The notes under the pieces: model-generated
Database searches by the model: none
What the model was told of the DNA's origin: nothing
What the model saw: the letters and a program-made list of their open reading frames with translations, nothing else
Source of the DNA: Pseudomonadota bacterium
Lineage (GTDB): Bacteria; Pseudomonadota; Gammaproteobacteria; Steroidobacterales; Steroidobacteraceae
Assembly (NCBI GenBank): GCA_021847105.1
Contig: JAJZUT010000002.1
Span: 124,001-188,000 of the forward strand
Length of the DNA stretch: 64,000 nt
Direction of reading: 5' to 3'
Position numbers and translations under genes: made by a program
Shown here: positions 8,124 through 17,203 of the stretch, piece by piece
How the letters are laid out: each line of letters begins with the position of its first letter
Numbering within the stretch: the stretch's first letter is position 1

Positions 8124-9581
8124 ATGAGCCTCGCCATCGCACTGCTCGCCTCCGAAGCGACCCCGCTGTCTAAAACTGGCGGACTCGCAGACGTCGCCGG
8201 CGCGCTCACCGAATGCCTGCACGCTGCCGGACACGATGCGCGTCTGTTCACTCCCGGGTATGCCTCGATCGACCGAACTCGATTCCCCGCCCGTCCCCTC
8301 CCGGCGCTGCAGAACGTCCCACTCGCGGTCGGGCCACATCAGTACGTCTTCTCGGTCAGTGAGGTCCGACTGCCGGGCGGCGGCGCACCGGCCTACCTGA
8401 TCGAGTGCCCGGCGCTGTACGGACGCGGGACGCTCTATACCACCGACCCCGACGAGCATCTGCGCTTTCTCGCCTTCACCCGCGCCGCGCTCCTCAGTTG
8501 CGCCCGACTCGGCTGGGCGCCGCAGATCGTGCACTGCAATGACTGGCATACCGCGTTCGGTCCGCTCCTGTTGCAAACTCAATTCGCGCACGAGGAGGCG
8601 TTCAGGCGCACCCGAACCGTGCTCACCATTCACAACATCGGTTACCAGGGCGTGTTCGGGGCCGCGTCCCTCGCGGACCTGGGCCTTGGCGAGCAGAGCC
8701 ATCTGCTGCATCAGGATGACCTGCGCGCCGGATACATCAACCCGCTTCGCCATGGAATCCTCTACGCCAACGCGCTCACCACCGTCAGCCCCACGCATGC
8801 GCGCGAGATCTGCACTGAGGAGTACGGCATGGGCCTGCAGGACTCGCTGCGCATGCGGGAGCGGGACCTGACGGGCATTCTGAACGGGGTCGACTACACC
8901 GTGTGGGACCCGCGTTGCGATGAGCATCTGCCCCGTCATTTCGACGAGCAGCATCTGGACGTCAAGACCGACCTCAAGCGCCAGTTCCTGGCGCGCATGG
9001 GATTTACGACCCTCGCGTCCGTGCCGCTGGCCGGCATCGTCAGCCGCCTCGCGGTGCAGAAGGGCTTCGACCTCATGTTCGATGTGCTGCCGCGCGTGCT
9101 CGAGACGCGCGAGCTCTCCTTGATGGTGCTCGGCACGGGTGAGGACCGCTACGAGAGGTTCTTCGACACTCTGGCGGCACGCTTCCCGGGCCGCGTCATC
9201 TTCCGCCACGGTTACGACGACGCGCTCGCACACTGGATCGAAGCCGTGTCGGATCTGTTCCTGATGCCCTCACGCTACGAGCCCTGCGGCCTGAACCAGA
9301 TGTACAGCCTGCGCTACGGCACGGTCCCGGTGGTGCGTCGCACCGGCGGGCTCGCCGATTCGGTCGAGCACTTCGACCCCGGCGCGGGAACTGGCACCGG
9401 GATCGTGTTCAACGACTTCGATCCCCCCGCTCTGCACTGGGCACTGAGCACGGCGCTCGACTGGCACGCGCAGCGGCCGCTGTGGCAGCAGATGGTGCGC
9501 AACGGCATGGCCAAGGACTTCTCGTGGACCCGTCAGACCGAGCAGTATCTGCAGATCTACCGACGGCTCAGCGGGGAGTGA
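8124..9581 (+). CDS. glgA: Glycogen synthase (ADP-glucose dependent)
   Basis: GlgA (GT5) extends alpha-1,4-glucan from ADP-glucose. The 485-aa protein opens with the GT5 signature around K17 (PLSKTGGLADV). It carries the C-terminal donor-site block RYEPCGLNQMYSLRYGT, with the catalytic Glu in EPCG. The ATG at 8124 is chosen over upstream in-frame codons because the typical MSLAIALLASEATP start follows a GGAG/AGGTGG Shine-Dalgarno. ADP-glucose would come from GlgC at 25697-26971. It stands alone here, 13.5 kb from glgP and glgC. Confidence 0.96.
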   Translation: MSLAIALLASEATPLSKTGGLADVAGALTECLHAAGHDARLFTPGYASIDRTRFPARPLPALQNVPLAVGPHQYVFSVSEVRLPGGGAPAYLIECPALYGRGTLYTTDPDEHLRFLAFTRAALLSCARLGWAPQIVHCNDWHTAFGPLLLQTQFAHEEAFRRTRTVLTIHNIGYQGVFGAASLADLGLGEQSHLLHQDDLRAGYINPLRHGILYANALTTVSPTHAREICTEEYGMGLQDSLRMRERDLTGILNGVDYTVWDPRCDEHLPRHFDEQHLDVKTDLKRQFLARMGFTTLASVPLAGIVSRLAVQKGFDLMFDVLPRVLETRELSLMVLGTGEDRYERFFDTLAARFPGRVIFRHGYDDALAHWIEAVSDLFLMPSRYEPCGLNQMYSLRYGTVPVVRRTGGLADSVEHFDPGAGTGTGIVFNDFDPPALHWALSTALDWHAQRPLWQQMVRNGMAKDFSWTRQTEQYLQIYRRLSGE

Positions 9582-9751
9582 TTCGTCGGTCCCGCGCACG
9601 ACGGCGGGGGGGCGCTCGGCGGGTTCAATGTCAACCTGGCAGCCGCCCGAGCGTTGTGCTCGCTTGGGGTTGCCAGGAGTAGCGCGGGCAAGACGCGCCC
9701 CCAGAGGCCAGATATCCGTTGCTCGCGCACATTGACCGCAGGAGGGTCATC

Positions 9752-10438
9752 ATGACAAGTCGTGCATTTCCAAGTCGGGCGTCGCTCGCAACCCTCGCGG
9801 TGGTGCTCATCGGGTCGATCGTGACCGGCGCACCGCGGGCCCGCGCGAGCAATCTGCTCAATGTCTACGCCGGGGCCGCGTTCTTGCGCTCGAATCTACG
9901 CGGCAAGGACAGCAACCCCATCCCCTTCAGCGGCAGCGGGCCACTCAACGCTTTCGATCGATCCGACTCAGGCTATCAGTTCACGCTGGGCGCGCGCGGT
10001 CTTGAGTTTCTCGGCGCGGAAATCGATTACTTCGACCTTGGCAGCGGCGGCGTCGCGAACGCGTACTCCGCCGCCGGCAATCCCGGCACGGTGACCGGCG
10101 CGCATCTGGCACAGAAGGGCGAGGCGGCATTCGCGATGCTGTATCTGCCTGTGCCGGTCATCGACATCTATCTCAAGGCGGGCCTCGCCCGAGTCACCTC
10201 GGACCTGGGCGCGAGCTTCAGCCCACAGGGCACGTGCAACCTCCCGCTTCCTGGCAGCACCAACCCTTGCGCCACCGAAACCCTGGCGCTGCACACGACC
10301 ACCACCGGACTTGCACTCGGCGCCGGCGCACAATGGCAGCTCGGCAACTGGGGCGTGCGGGCCGAATACGAACGGTTCACCGCCCTCGGCCGGCACCCGG
10401 ATGTCGTCTCCGTCGGCGTCATCTGGACGTTCCTCTAA
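9752..10438 (+). CDS. Outer-membrane beta-barrel protein
   Basis: A 228-aa exported protein. Residues 1-32 are a signal peptide ending GAPRARA. The mature part begins NLLNVYAGAAFLRSNL and continues as alternating beta strands rich in Gly, Tyr and Phe, closing with VSVGVIWTFL, a terminal strand typical of small OMP_b-brl/OmpW-like porins. The ATG at 9752 follows a strong GGAGGG. One extracellular-loop-like segment contains two Cys (about 180-190) that could form a disulfide. It opens the envelope cassette downstream of glgA. The ligand is unknown. Confidence 0.75.
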   Translation: MTSRAFPSRASLATLAVVLIGSIVTGAPRARASNLLNVYAGAAFLRSNLRGKDSNPIPFSGSGPLNAFDRSDSGYQFTLGARGLEFLGAEIDYFDLGSGGVANAYSAAGNPGTVTGAHLAQKGEAAFAMLYLPVPVIDIYLKAGLARVTSDLGASFSPQGTCNLPLPGSTNPCATETLALHTTTTGLALGAGAQWQLGNWGVRAEYERFTALGRHPDVVSVGVIWTFL

Positions 10439-10457
10439 ATGCACATCCCAACCACGC

Positions 10458-11507
10458 ATGCCACCGAGTCTTAAGCCTCCGGGGTCCGGAGCGCCGGGCG
10501 CAGTCCAGGTACCGCCGCTCATCGACGTCGAGCAGATCTCGAGTTCACCGGCGTGGTTCCCAGTGAACTGCCCAAAGGGCGACACGGTCCGGCTCGTGCG
10601 GCTCGACGAAGCGGATTACCGCTCCGCGAGCTTTCTCGACCAGCGACTCTTTCAGCTGAACAGACCCCGCGGACGCTGTGCCGCAACCGAGCTATCGAAC
10701 GCCGCCCAGCACTGCCCACCGCATGCGTCCTACATCTTCCACATCGGTCACGTCGGCTCGACGCTCATCTCACGTCTGCTCGGTGAGGCCCCAGAATGGT
10801 TTTGCCTCCGTGAGCCGGCCCTGCTGAGGCAGGCCGCCGCCGGGCAGCTGCCCCCGCAGTTGCCGCTCCCGGCGCTGCTCGGGGTGCTCTCGCGCACGTG
10901 GCGAGCCGAGCAACGCGCGCTGATCAAGACAACGAGTTTTGTGAGCGAGCTTGCTGAAGCGCTGCTCGCTGACAGCCCGGATTCACGCGCCCTGCTCGTC
11001 TTCACCTCGGCGCGGACGTACCTGTGCGCGATTTTTGGAGGACCCAATTCCCGGGTTGAATCGCAGACGCTGGCTCCGGCACGATTCGAGCGCTTGCGAC
11101 GCCGGGTCGGTGCAATCGAGCTGCGGGCGCCGGCCTGCGAAGGCGAGAGCATTGCGATGAGCTGGCTGTGCGAGGCGAGTGCTCTGTGTCAGGCCGCTGA
11201 GAGATACCCGACGCGTGTCGGATGGCTCGATTTCGAGCGTTTTCTGCTCGACCCCCTGCCCGTCCTGTCCGCCGGATGTGCCGCGTTGGGGGCAGTGCCA
11301 CATGCGCCAACCCTGTCGACAGCGCTGGCGGGACCGCTGATGCGTCAGTATGCCAAGGCGCCCGAATATGGCTATGACCGCGAGCTGCGCCGCGAGGTGC
11401 TGGCCCATGCTGAGCAGGAGAACGCCCGGGAGATTCAGCGCGGCTTGGCGTGGCTCGGCGAGCTCGCCGGACGGCACCCGCTGATCGAGCGTACCCTCGC
11501 GCTGTAG
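10458..11507 (+). CDS. Sulfotransferase-like P-loop protein
   Basis: A 349-aa protein without signal peptide. Residues 93-110, IFHIGHVGSTLISRLLGE, match the PAPS-binding 5' phosphosulfate loop of sulfotransferases, with Gly97/Gly100-Ser-Thr. The rest is alpha/beta but diverged from typical sulfotransferases. I infer a sulfotransferase fold; activity and acceptor are unknown. The start at 10458 is the first ATG after the OMP stop; upstream in-frame codons overlap the OMP gene. It converges on a TPR-sulfotransferase that ends at 11570, so two members of the fold sit tail to tail. Confidence 0.65.
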   Translation: MPPSLKPPGSGAPGAVQVPPLIDVEQISSSPAWFPVNCPKGDTVRLVRLDEADYRSASFLDQRLFQLNRPRGRCAATELSNAAQHCPPHASYIFHIGHVGSTLISRLLGEAPEWFCLREPALLRQAAAGQLPPQLPLPALLGVLSRTWRAEQRALIKTTSFVSELAEALLADSPDSRALLVFTSARTYLCAIFGGPNSRVESQTLAPARFERLRRRVGAIELRAPACEGESIAMSWLCEASALCQAAERYPTRVGWLDFERFLLDPLPVLSAGCAALGAVPHAPTLSTALAGPLMRQYAKAPEYGYDRELRREVLAHAEQENAREIQRGLAWLGELAGRHPLIERTLAL

Positions 11508-11569
11508 GTCGCGACACCCAGCGGAGGCAGGGACCCGGGCAGCGGCAAGGCGTGGCCCCGCCCTGCGCC

Positions 11570-13471
11570 TCAGGGAGACGCCAACTGCGGTCCCAGCGCC
11601 GCCTTCAGTGCTCCCAACCAAGGCTCGTAATGCTGCCAGCGGTCGATGCCCGCGCGATTGATCGGCTGGCGGACCTGCTCGGAGCTGACCGTGCGCACGC
11701 TGCGCTCGGTCTTGTAGAACTCGAGACAGGCCGGCTCGAACGGCAGACCGCAGTGCGCGAGTACGCGCCGCACGGTCGCCTCGAAATCAGTGACCATATC
11801 GGCGTGGCGCACATGCAGCACCTTGCCCGGAAGTGCGCGATCCCAGTGATCCATCAGGCGCACGTAGCCGCGGTAATAGCGGCCCATCTCGCTCAGGTCG
11901 TAGCTGAAATCCTGCCCACTGGCGTAGAGCTGCTGGTAGTTACTGAAGCAGCAGGCCAGCGCATCGCGCCGCGCATCGATGATTTTGGCATTCGGCAGGA
12001 TCAGATGGATGAATCCGACCTCCTGAAAATTCGCCGGCAGCTTGTCGATGAAGAAGGGGGCGCGCTGACGGTAGACACGCGTCTCCTCGAGGTAGATTTC
12101 CCCCAGACGGCGCAACTCCTGCGCACTGAGTTCGCCGAGTATCGCCGGATAGCGGGGAGGTTCCTCGGGTCGGCGGGTCCTGAACTGCTTGACGAGCCGT
12201 GGGATCTCCGGCAGCTCGAGCGTTCCGTCCACCTGCGAGTGCGAGGCGAGAATCTGCTCGATGAGCGTCGAGCCGGACCGCGGCAGTCCCACGATGAATA
12301 TCGGGTCCGCACTCGGGCATCCCTCGCCGCGGCGTCGCGCAAGGAATTGGGCCGACATCACCTCCTCGCGCAGCAGCAAATTGCGCTCGGTGGCCTCCGC
12401 GCTGTAGCTCAATTCAGCCCGCTTCAGCGCATTACCGCGCGCGTAGTACTGAAATGATTCCTCGAACTGCTCGCGGTCTTCCAGCGCCTTGCCAAGCGCA
12501 AAACAGACGGGGTACCGATGGGCCGGGGTCGTCGCGCTTGACTCGAGTGCGCGCATGGCATGGATTTCGGCATCGCTGAAGCGGTATGTCTTCATGTTGG
12601 CGAGCGCCGCATACCCTCCGGCTGCCGCATCGGCAACGCGCAGAATGCTCTGGAAGCCGGCGATCGCCTCCGCTGACTGTCCCTGGTTGCGCAGCACATT
12701 GGCGATCGCAAATTCGAGCTCGACATCTCCGGGACTCGCGGCGAGCAATTCCCGGTAGATACGCAGGGCCTCATCGAACCGGCCGAGACCATCGCACGCC
12801 TTGGCATAGAGCAGTTTCGTGTCCCGCCCACCGGGATGAATCTCAAGCAGATGTCTGGCATGCAGCAGCGCCGGCCAGTAGCGGTGCCGCTGAATCAACA
12901 CGACGGTCAGGTCGTGCCGCGCATCGTGGTAATCCGGATCACGCTCGAGCACCGCCTCGAGCAACAGCTCGGCATCGTCATACACCGCGCGATCGATGCA
13001 GATCTGTGCCAGCAGCCGCATGCCGTCGAGATGTGGGCCGTGCCGCGTGAGATAGGCCCGGATGGCATTTTCCGCCCCGTCGAGGTCTCCTTCGCTGAGC
13101 CGTGAGGAACCCTCGCGAAGCTCCACGGGCAAGCGCTGCAGTTTGGCGAGCGCCGCGGCAGCACGCTCCGCTTCCATCTTCCGTCCGGCCCGCCGCGCCG
13201 ATCCGAGAACGGCCTGCCAGCTCTCGGACAACGTATCGTTGAGCTCGACAGCGCGCCTGAAAGCCTCCACTGCGGCCGACTCCTGCCCGAGCGCACGTAA
13301 GGCAAGCGCACGCTCCTGCCACAGCACACCCGATTTCGGGTAATCGCTCTCGAGCGCTCGCAACTGCTGCAATGCCCGCTCACTCTGCCCCGCGAGCCGC
13401 AACTCCCGCACCCGCGCGAGCCCCTGCTGCAGGCGATCGAAATCCAGGGTTGGCGCAGGAATTTGAGGCAT
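11570..13471 (-). CDS. TPR-repeat sulfotransferase
   Basis: A 633-aa soluble protein. Residues about 10-340 are tandem tetratricopeptide repeats. The C-terminal part (about 385-633) is a PAPS-dependent sulfotransferase with the P-loop FIVGLPRSGSTLIEQIL (about residues 388-405) and a later KIIDARRDALACCFSNYQQ block, the 3'-phosphate-binding region. TPR-sulfotransferases of this type are related to tyrosylprotein sulfotransferases such as RaxST. The acceptor here is unknown, but the repeats suggest a protein or peptide partner. The ATG at 13471 is chosen over 13546 because it begins the repeat-proximal MPQIPAP. It follows the TonB receptor gene on the same strand, separated by a terminator. Confidence 0.9.
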   Translation of the reverse strand: MPQIPAPTLDFDRLQQGLARVRELRLAGQSERALQQLRALESDYPKSGVLWQERALALRALGQESAAVEAFRRAVELNDTLSESWQAVLGSARRAGRKMEAERAAAALAKLQRLPVELREGSSRLSEGDLDGAENAIRAYLTRHGPHLDGMRLLAQICIDRAVYDDAELLLEAVLERDPDYHDARHDLTVVLIQRHRYWPALLHARHLLEIHPGGRDTKLLYAKACDGLGRFDEALRIYRELLAASPGDVELEFAIANVLRNQGQSAEAIAGFQSILRVADAAAGGYAALANMKTYRFSDAEIHAMRALESSATTPAHRYPVCFALGKALEDREQFEESFQYYARGNALKRAELSYSAEATERNLLLREEVMSAQFLARRRGEGCPSADPIFIVGLPRSGSTLIEQILASHSQVDGTLELPEIPRLVKQFRTRRPEEPPRYPAILGELSAQELRRLGEIYLEETRVYRQRAPFFIDKLPANFQEVGFIHLILPNAKIIDARRDALACCFSNYQQLYASGQDFSYDLSEMGRYYRGYVRLMDHWDRALPGKVLHVRHADMVTDFEATVRRVLAHCGLPFEPACLEFYKTERSVRTVSSEQVRQPINRAGIDRWQHYEPWLGALKAALGPQLASP

Positions 13472-13680
13472 GGAGAGACCTAAACGTGTGTCCCGACGCA
13501 CGCGAGGATAGCATCCCAATCCCGCATCGCCCGCGGGCGACGGCATCCCCCCCCACCGCTAAAGTGGCGCTGCAAGCGCCCGCCAGGTTCCTGGCGCGGC
13601 AGGCCGCTGGCGGAAGCACGGATCACAATGGTCCGACCTCTGCCGGCCTCGAGACCATCCCCCGCGCAAATCCTGCCCAT

Positions 13681-13715
13681 AAAAATGCCCCCCGCGACTT
13701 GCGTCGCGGGGGGCA
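13681..13715 (-). terminator. Intrinsic terminator of the TonB receptor gene
   Basis: A perfect 13-bp GC-rich stem (13686-13698 with 13703-13715) encloses a 4-base loop. On the minus strand it is followed at once by five T residues (13685-13681). It sits 38 bases after the stop of the TonB-dependent receptor and before the TPR-sulfotransferase, so these two genes are probably separate transcription units. Confidence 0.88.
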
Positions 13716-13752
13716 ATCGGTCGTCAGACTTCGCTGAGCGTTCGAGCGGTGC

Positions 13753-16700
13753 TTAGAAGTCCGCCTTCACGTTCAGGAACATGTACCGGCCCAACGTGTC
13801 GTACACCTGCGGGTAGGTGTTGCCGTTGAAGAACACCGACGAGATGGACGTGGTCGGCAGAATCGGCGGATCCTTGTCGAACACGTTGTTCACGCCGACC
13901 AGCACCTGGATGCCCTTGTACACCATGTAGCTCGCATTCAGGTCCAGGTAGTCACGCGTCCCGGTGTACTGGTAGGCCTTGGTGAACGACCCAGCCAGCA
14001 GCGGGGCGGGGCTCGCCGCGTCGATCTCGGTGTTGCCGAAATGCCGCCAGCGGGCGCCCACGTCCAGGCTGCGGATCGGGGTTTCCCAGGTGGCCGTCAG
14101 AGTATGACGCCACTTCGGCATCGGATTGCCGCAAGTCCCGCCGAAGTAGCCGGCGCAATCGTACGAACCGGAACCCGGGTACGGCTCGGTGATGAACGAG
14201 CCGACGTACGTTCCATTGAAGTTGTAGTCGATCGCACCGAAGCGGCCGAGGTTCTCGCGGTAGTGCAGCGCCACGTCGACGCCACGCTCCCACAGGTAAC
14301 CCAGGTTTTCGGTCGGATCAATCACGTATCCGCTGTTGGAGAACCAGATCGAGCCCGACGCATCACGATGCACCAGGTTGCAGAAGAACGGATTGTTCTG
14401 CAGCACGCACTGGTTGACGATCAGGTTCGCACCGTAGGTGCTGATGACCTGATTGATCTTGATGTCGTAGTAGTCGACCGTTGCACTCAGGTTCGGCAGA
14501 TAGGTCGGGGTATACACCACGCCGAACGTGTACGTGTCCGCGGTCTCGGGCTTCAGGTGCGGGTTGCCGCCGACCAGACCGTTGTACTGGCCGGCCGGAT
14601 TGCCCGCCTCGCCGATGGTGCCGTACTGGGCCGCCGTGACGCCATGCGCCGCGCACTGCGCCGCCGTCGCGGCCGCCGGGCTGCTGCCGAAACCGGAAGT
14701 GGCGCACGGATCCTCGCTGCCGTCGAGCGCAACGCGCACCGCGCCGAACAGCTCGCCGAGGTTAGGCGCACGCACCGCGCGGTTGTAGCCACCACGGAAC
14801 CGGAAGCTCGAGTCCGGCGACCAGTCGGCCATGATCTTGTACGTATTGGTCGAGAAGCCAATGTCGTACTTGGAATAGCGGTAGCCGGGGTTGATCGAAA
14901 TTTCCTTGGCCCACGGCTTGTCTTCAACCACGGGCAAGCGCATCTCGACGAAGCCTTCCTTCACGCTGAGTCCAGCGTTGATCGGCAGGATCTTCTGTCC
15001 CTGACCCGCGAGATCACCCGTCAAGTACTCCTCGTCCGGGTGCAACACCGCAAACTCTTCGCGGTATTCGGCGCCGAAGTTGGTCACGAGGCCTTCATTC
15101 GCCCACGGGGTCTTCAGGCCGGCCGATGTGCCGTCATAGGTGAAGTCCGCGTGATAGATGCGCTCCTCGGTCTGACCCTGCTCGGATCCCGGCGCCGAAA
15201 TGTAGGCGACGGAAGCCGCGCTCGGACCACCGGCGGCGTTGGTGTACTGACTGGAGAGCGGCGTGCCGAGGCCCCAGATGTCGTACGGCACGCAGCCCGG
15301 CGCGCCATTGGCACCGTTGGCGTTCGCCGCGCAGACCACCTGCCCGGTTGCCGGATCGAGCACGGCGTTCAGCGCGTTGCTCAGCTTCAGCTTCGAGACG
15401 TCGTTGTTGTAGTGATCCGCGAGCAGCGTGATGCCTTCCTGGAAGTAGGCATCATAGGTCAGATTGTCATTGATGTTGCCCTTGGTGCCGATCACGAGGC
15501 GGAAGGAGGTGTGGCGCAGATCGTCCTGCCGGTTGCCACCCTCGACATTGCGGCGCCCGAACAGCACCGAGGCATTGCCCGTGGTCGCGCCCTGGCACAT
15601 CGTCTGCTGTTCCTGCGCGGACAGCAGCGGGTTGTTGCAGTTGACCGACCAGCCACCATCGGGCAGGCCCGTGACCGGGTTCACACCCAGACCGGACACC
15701 AGGAACGCACCGCTCGGTGCGATCTGCGCCACGGTGTGATCCGACATCATCATGAATTCGCTGAAGACCTGATGATTGTCATCGATGTTGTAGTGCGCGA
15801 AATAGCCGCCGTTCCAACGCGTATCCGAGCGCTGGTAGTAGTTGTACGGCCCGTAGTTGAAATGACCGGTGAAGGGAACGAACTGCCCGGTCTGCGCATT
15901 CACACTGGATTCGCCAAGGCCATTGAACGAGAAGTCATACCCGTTCATGCCCGGCGGATCGGTGAACAGGAACCCGCCCGCGGGCGTCGTGCTCGAACCG
16001 CTGCAGGACACCGTGCCCTTGGCGTTCGAATCAAGCGTGCAACGGCTGAAGTCGCGGGTCGACTGCAGCACCGGCTGCACCTTGCGCCAGCTCATGTAGG
16101 CCGTCGCGTTGCCCTTCCCGCCGGCGAAGTCGCTGCCCAGGATGAAGGTGATGTCCTTGTCCGCGCCGTCCATCGTCGAGCTCTGTGCCGAGCCAAAGCC
16201 GGCCGCCGGGGCGAAGCTGCCGAAGAAGCCTTCATGCTGACTGTGCTGGTAGGCCGATGCATTGGCATCGATCTCGAAGCCCTGGAAGTGGTCGTTCATG
16301 ACGAAGTTGACCACACCCGCGACCGCGTCGGCGCCGTACGTCGAAGAGGCGCCGCCGGTCAACACATCCACGCGCTCAACCAGCGCGGTCGGAATGTTGT
16401 TGATATCCGCCGCGTTGGTGATGCCGCCGGAGGGAGACAGATCGCCCGGCATCAGGCGCCGGCCATTGATCAGGACCAGGGTCCGGGTCGCACCGAGGTC
16501 ACGCAGGTCGACGGTGGAAATGCCCGACGAGCCGTTCGAATCCATGTTGCCGTTGCTGGCGGTGACCTGCGGCAGCTGGTTCAGGACCTGCTCGACCGAG
16601 GTGGCGCCCGTCTGCACAATGGCCTTGGCACTGATCGACGTGACCGGACTGGTCGCCTTCAGGCCCGGGATGTAGATGCGCGAGCCGGTGACCACCACCT

Positions 16701-16881
16701 CCTTCAGCATGTTGATTCCCTGCGCGTTCTGGTCGGCAGCGGAATCGCTCTTGGTGGTCGGTGTCGGCAGCACTTGCGGTTGCGGGGCGGGTGCGGCAAA
16801 CGCAGGCAGCGCAACGGAAACCGCAGCTGCGTTGGCGAGCGCAAGTTGTATGGCCCGCCGAACAAGCGTGTTGTTCGTCAT
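13753..16881 (-). CDS. TonB-dependent outer-membrane receptor, 1042 aa
   Basis: A ligand-gated outer-membrane transporter. It has a signal peptide (1-29, ending PAFAA), a short linker, a TonB-box-like LKEVVVTGSR (59-68), a plug domain with the classic VLINGRRL and RVDVLTGGASSTYGADAVAGVVNF motifs, and a long 22-strand-type barrel ending GRYMFLNVKADF with terminal Phe. It belongs to the large receptors, often with carbohydrate- or peptide-type substrates, that are expanded in Xanthomonadales and relatives. No FecA-type signalling extension is visible. The substrate cannot be read from sequence. Neighbouring oxygenases, a protease and sulfotransferases suggest a peptide or modified ligand. Confidence 0.95.
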   Translation of the reverse strand: MTNNTLVRRAIQLALANAAAVSVALPAFAAPAPQPQVLPTPTTKSDSAADQNAQGINMLKEVVVTGSRIYIPGLKATSPVTSISAKAIVQTGATSVEQVLNQLPQVTASNGNMDSNGSSGISTVDLRDLGATRTLVLINGRRLMPGDLSPSGGITNAADINNIPTALVERVDVLTGGASSTYGADAVAGVVNFVMNDHFQGFEIDANASAYQHSQHEGFFGSFAPAAGFGSAQSSTMDGADKDITFILGSDFAGGKGNATAYMSWRKVQPVLQSTRDFSRCTLDSNAKGTVSCSGSSTTPAGGFLFTDPPGMNGYDFSFNGLGESSVNAQTGQFVPFTGHFNYGPYNYYQRSDTRWNGGYFAHYNIDDNHQVFSEFMMMSDHTVAQIAPSGAFLVSGLGVNPVTGLPDGGWSVNCNNPLLSAQEQQTMCQGATTGNASVLFGRRNVEGGNRQDDLRHTSFRLVIGTKGNINDNLTYDAYFQEGITLLADHYNNDVSKLKLSNALNAVLDPATGQVVCAANANGANGAPGCVPYDIWGLGTPLSSQYTNAAGGPSAASVAYISAPGSEQGQTEERIYHADFTYDGTSAGLKTPWANEGLVTNFGAEYREEFAVLHPDEEYLTGDLAGQGQKILPINAGLSVKEGFVEMRLPVVEDKPWAKEISINPGYRYSKYDIGFSTNTYKIMADWSPDSSFRFRGGYNRAVRAPNLGELFGAVRVALDGSEDPCATSGFGSSPAAATAAQCAAHGVTAAQYGTIGEAGNPAGQYNGLVGGNPHLKPETADTYTFGVVYTPTYLPNLSATVDYYDIKINQVISTYGANLIVNQCVLQNNPFFCNLVHRDASGSIWFSNSGYVIDPTENLGYLWERGVDVALHYRENLGRFGAIDYNFNGTYVGSFITEPYPGSGSYDCAGYFGGTCGNPMPKWRHTLTATWETPIRSLDVGARWRHFGNTEIDAASPAPLLAGSFTKAYQYTGTRDYLDLNASYMVYKGIQVLVGVNNVFDKDPPILPTTSISSVFFNGNTYPQVYDTLGRYMFLNVKADF

Positions 16882-17083
16882 CAGTATGTTCTCCCAAGTG
16901 TTCTGTTCTGGGCGTCGTCGCCTGCTCTTACAGGGTGCAAGCCCTCGCCCCCGTCCGTCGCAAACGTGCTACGGACGTGGCGTGTGGCGCGGAGACTATT
17001 CCCAAAAGTGTTGTGCTGTAAAGGCCAGGATAGCCAACGAATCTGGGGCGGAATGTGCGAGAACCATACAACTGATTGAATTC

Positions 17084-17089
17084 ATTATA
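17084..17089 (-). promoter_or_regulatory. Candidate -10 box for the TonB receptor gene
   Basis: On the minus strand these bases read TATAAT, a perfect -10 hexamer in an unusually AT-rich island (about 17075-17097). No good -35 is seen at 16-18 bases. Initiation near 17077 would give a leader of about 195 bases before the ATG at 16881. That is long enough for regulation, but I see no convincing riboswitch or hairpin in it. Confidence 0.4.
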
Positions 17090-17093
17090 TAAA

Positions 17094-17121
17094 TTGACAC
17101 ATTCGCCGTCTCGCATATGGT
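17094..17121 (+). promoter_or_regulatory. Sigma-70-type promoter for the TPR/2OG oxygenase gene
   Basis: TTGACA (17094-17099) and TATGGT (17116-17121) are separated by 16 bases. They point toward the gene starting at 17204, with initiation expected near 17129. The -35 is only 5 bases from the divergent TATAAT, so the two promoters should compete for polymerase or share a regulator. Confidence 0.55.
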
Positions 17122-17203
17122 TGCTCTGACGCAACACCGGGACACCAAGATTGTTGCGAAGTGGCCACATGTACACCCAAAACGGACGCAGCGATAATGC
17201 CGC

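Noticed and set aside
5374..8127. A 917-codon open frame on the plus strand
   Set aside because: It lies antisense to ttcA and the M32 peptidase, whose motifs and starts are clear. Its composition is Arg/His/Gln-rich with no domain, as expected for the antiphase of GC-rich genes.
9618..9651. Imperfect inverted repeat CGCTCGGCGGG / CCGCCCGAGCG after glgA as a terminator
   Set aside because: The stem is mismatched with a long loop, and no T-run follows.
14041..17079. A 1012-codon open frame opposite the TonB receptor
   Set aside because: The receptor on the other strand has a signal peptide, TonB box, plug and terminal Phe. The antisense product has no recognisable fold.
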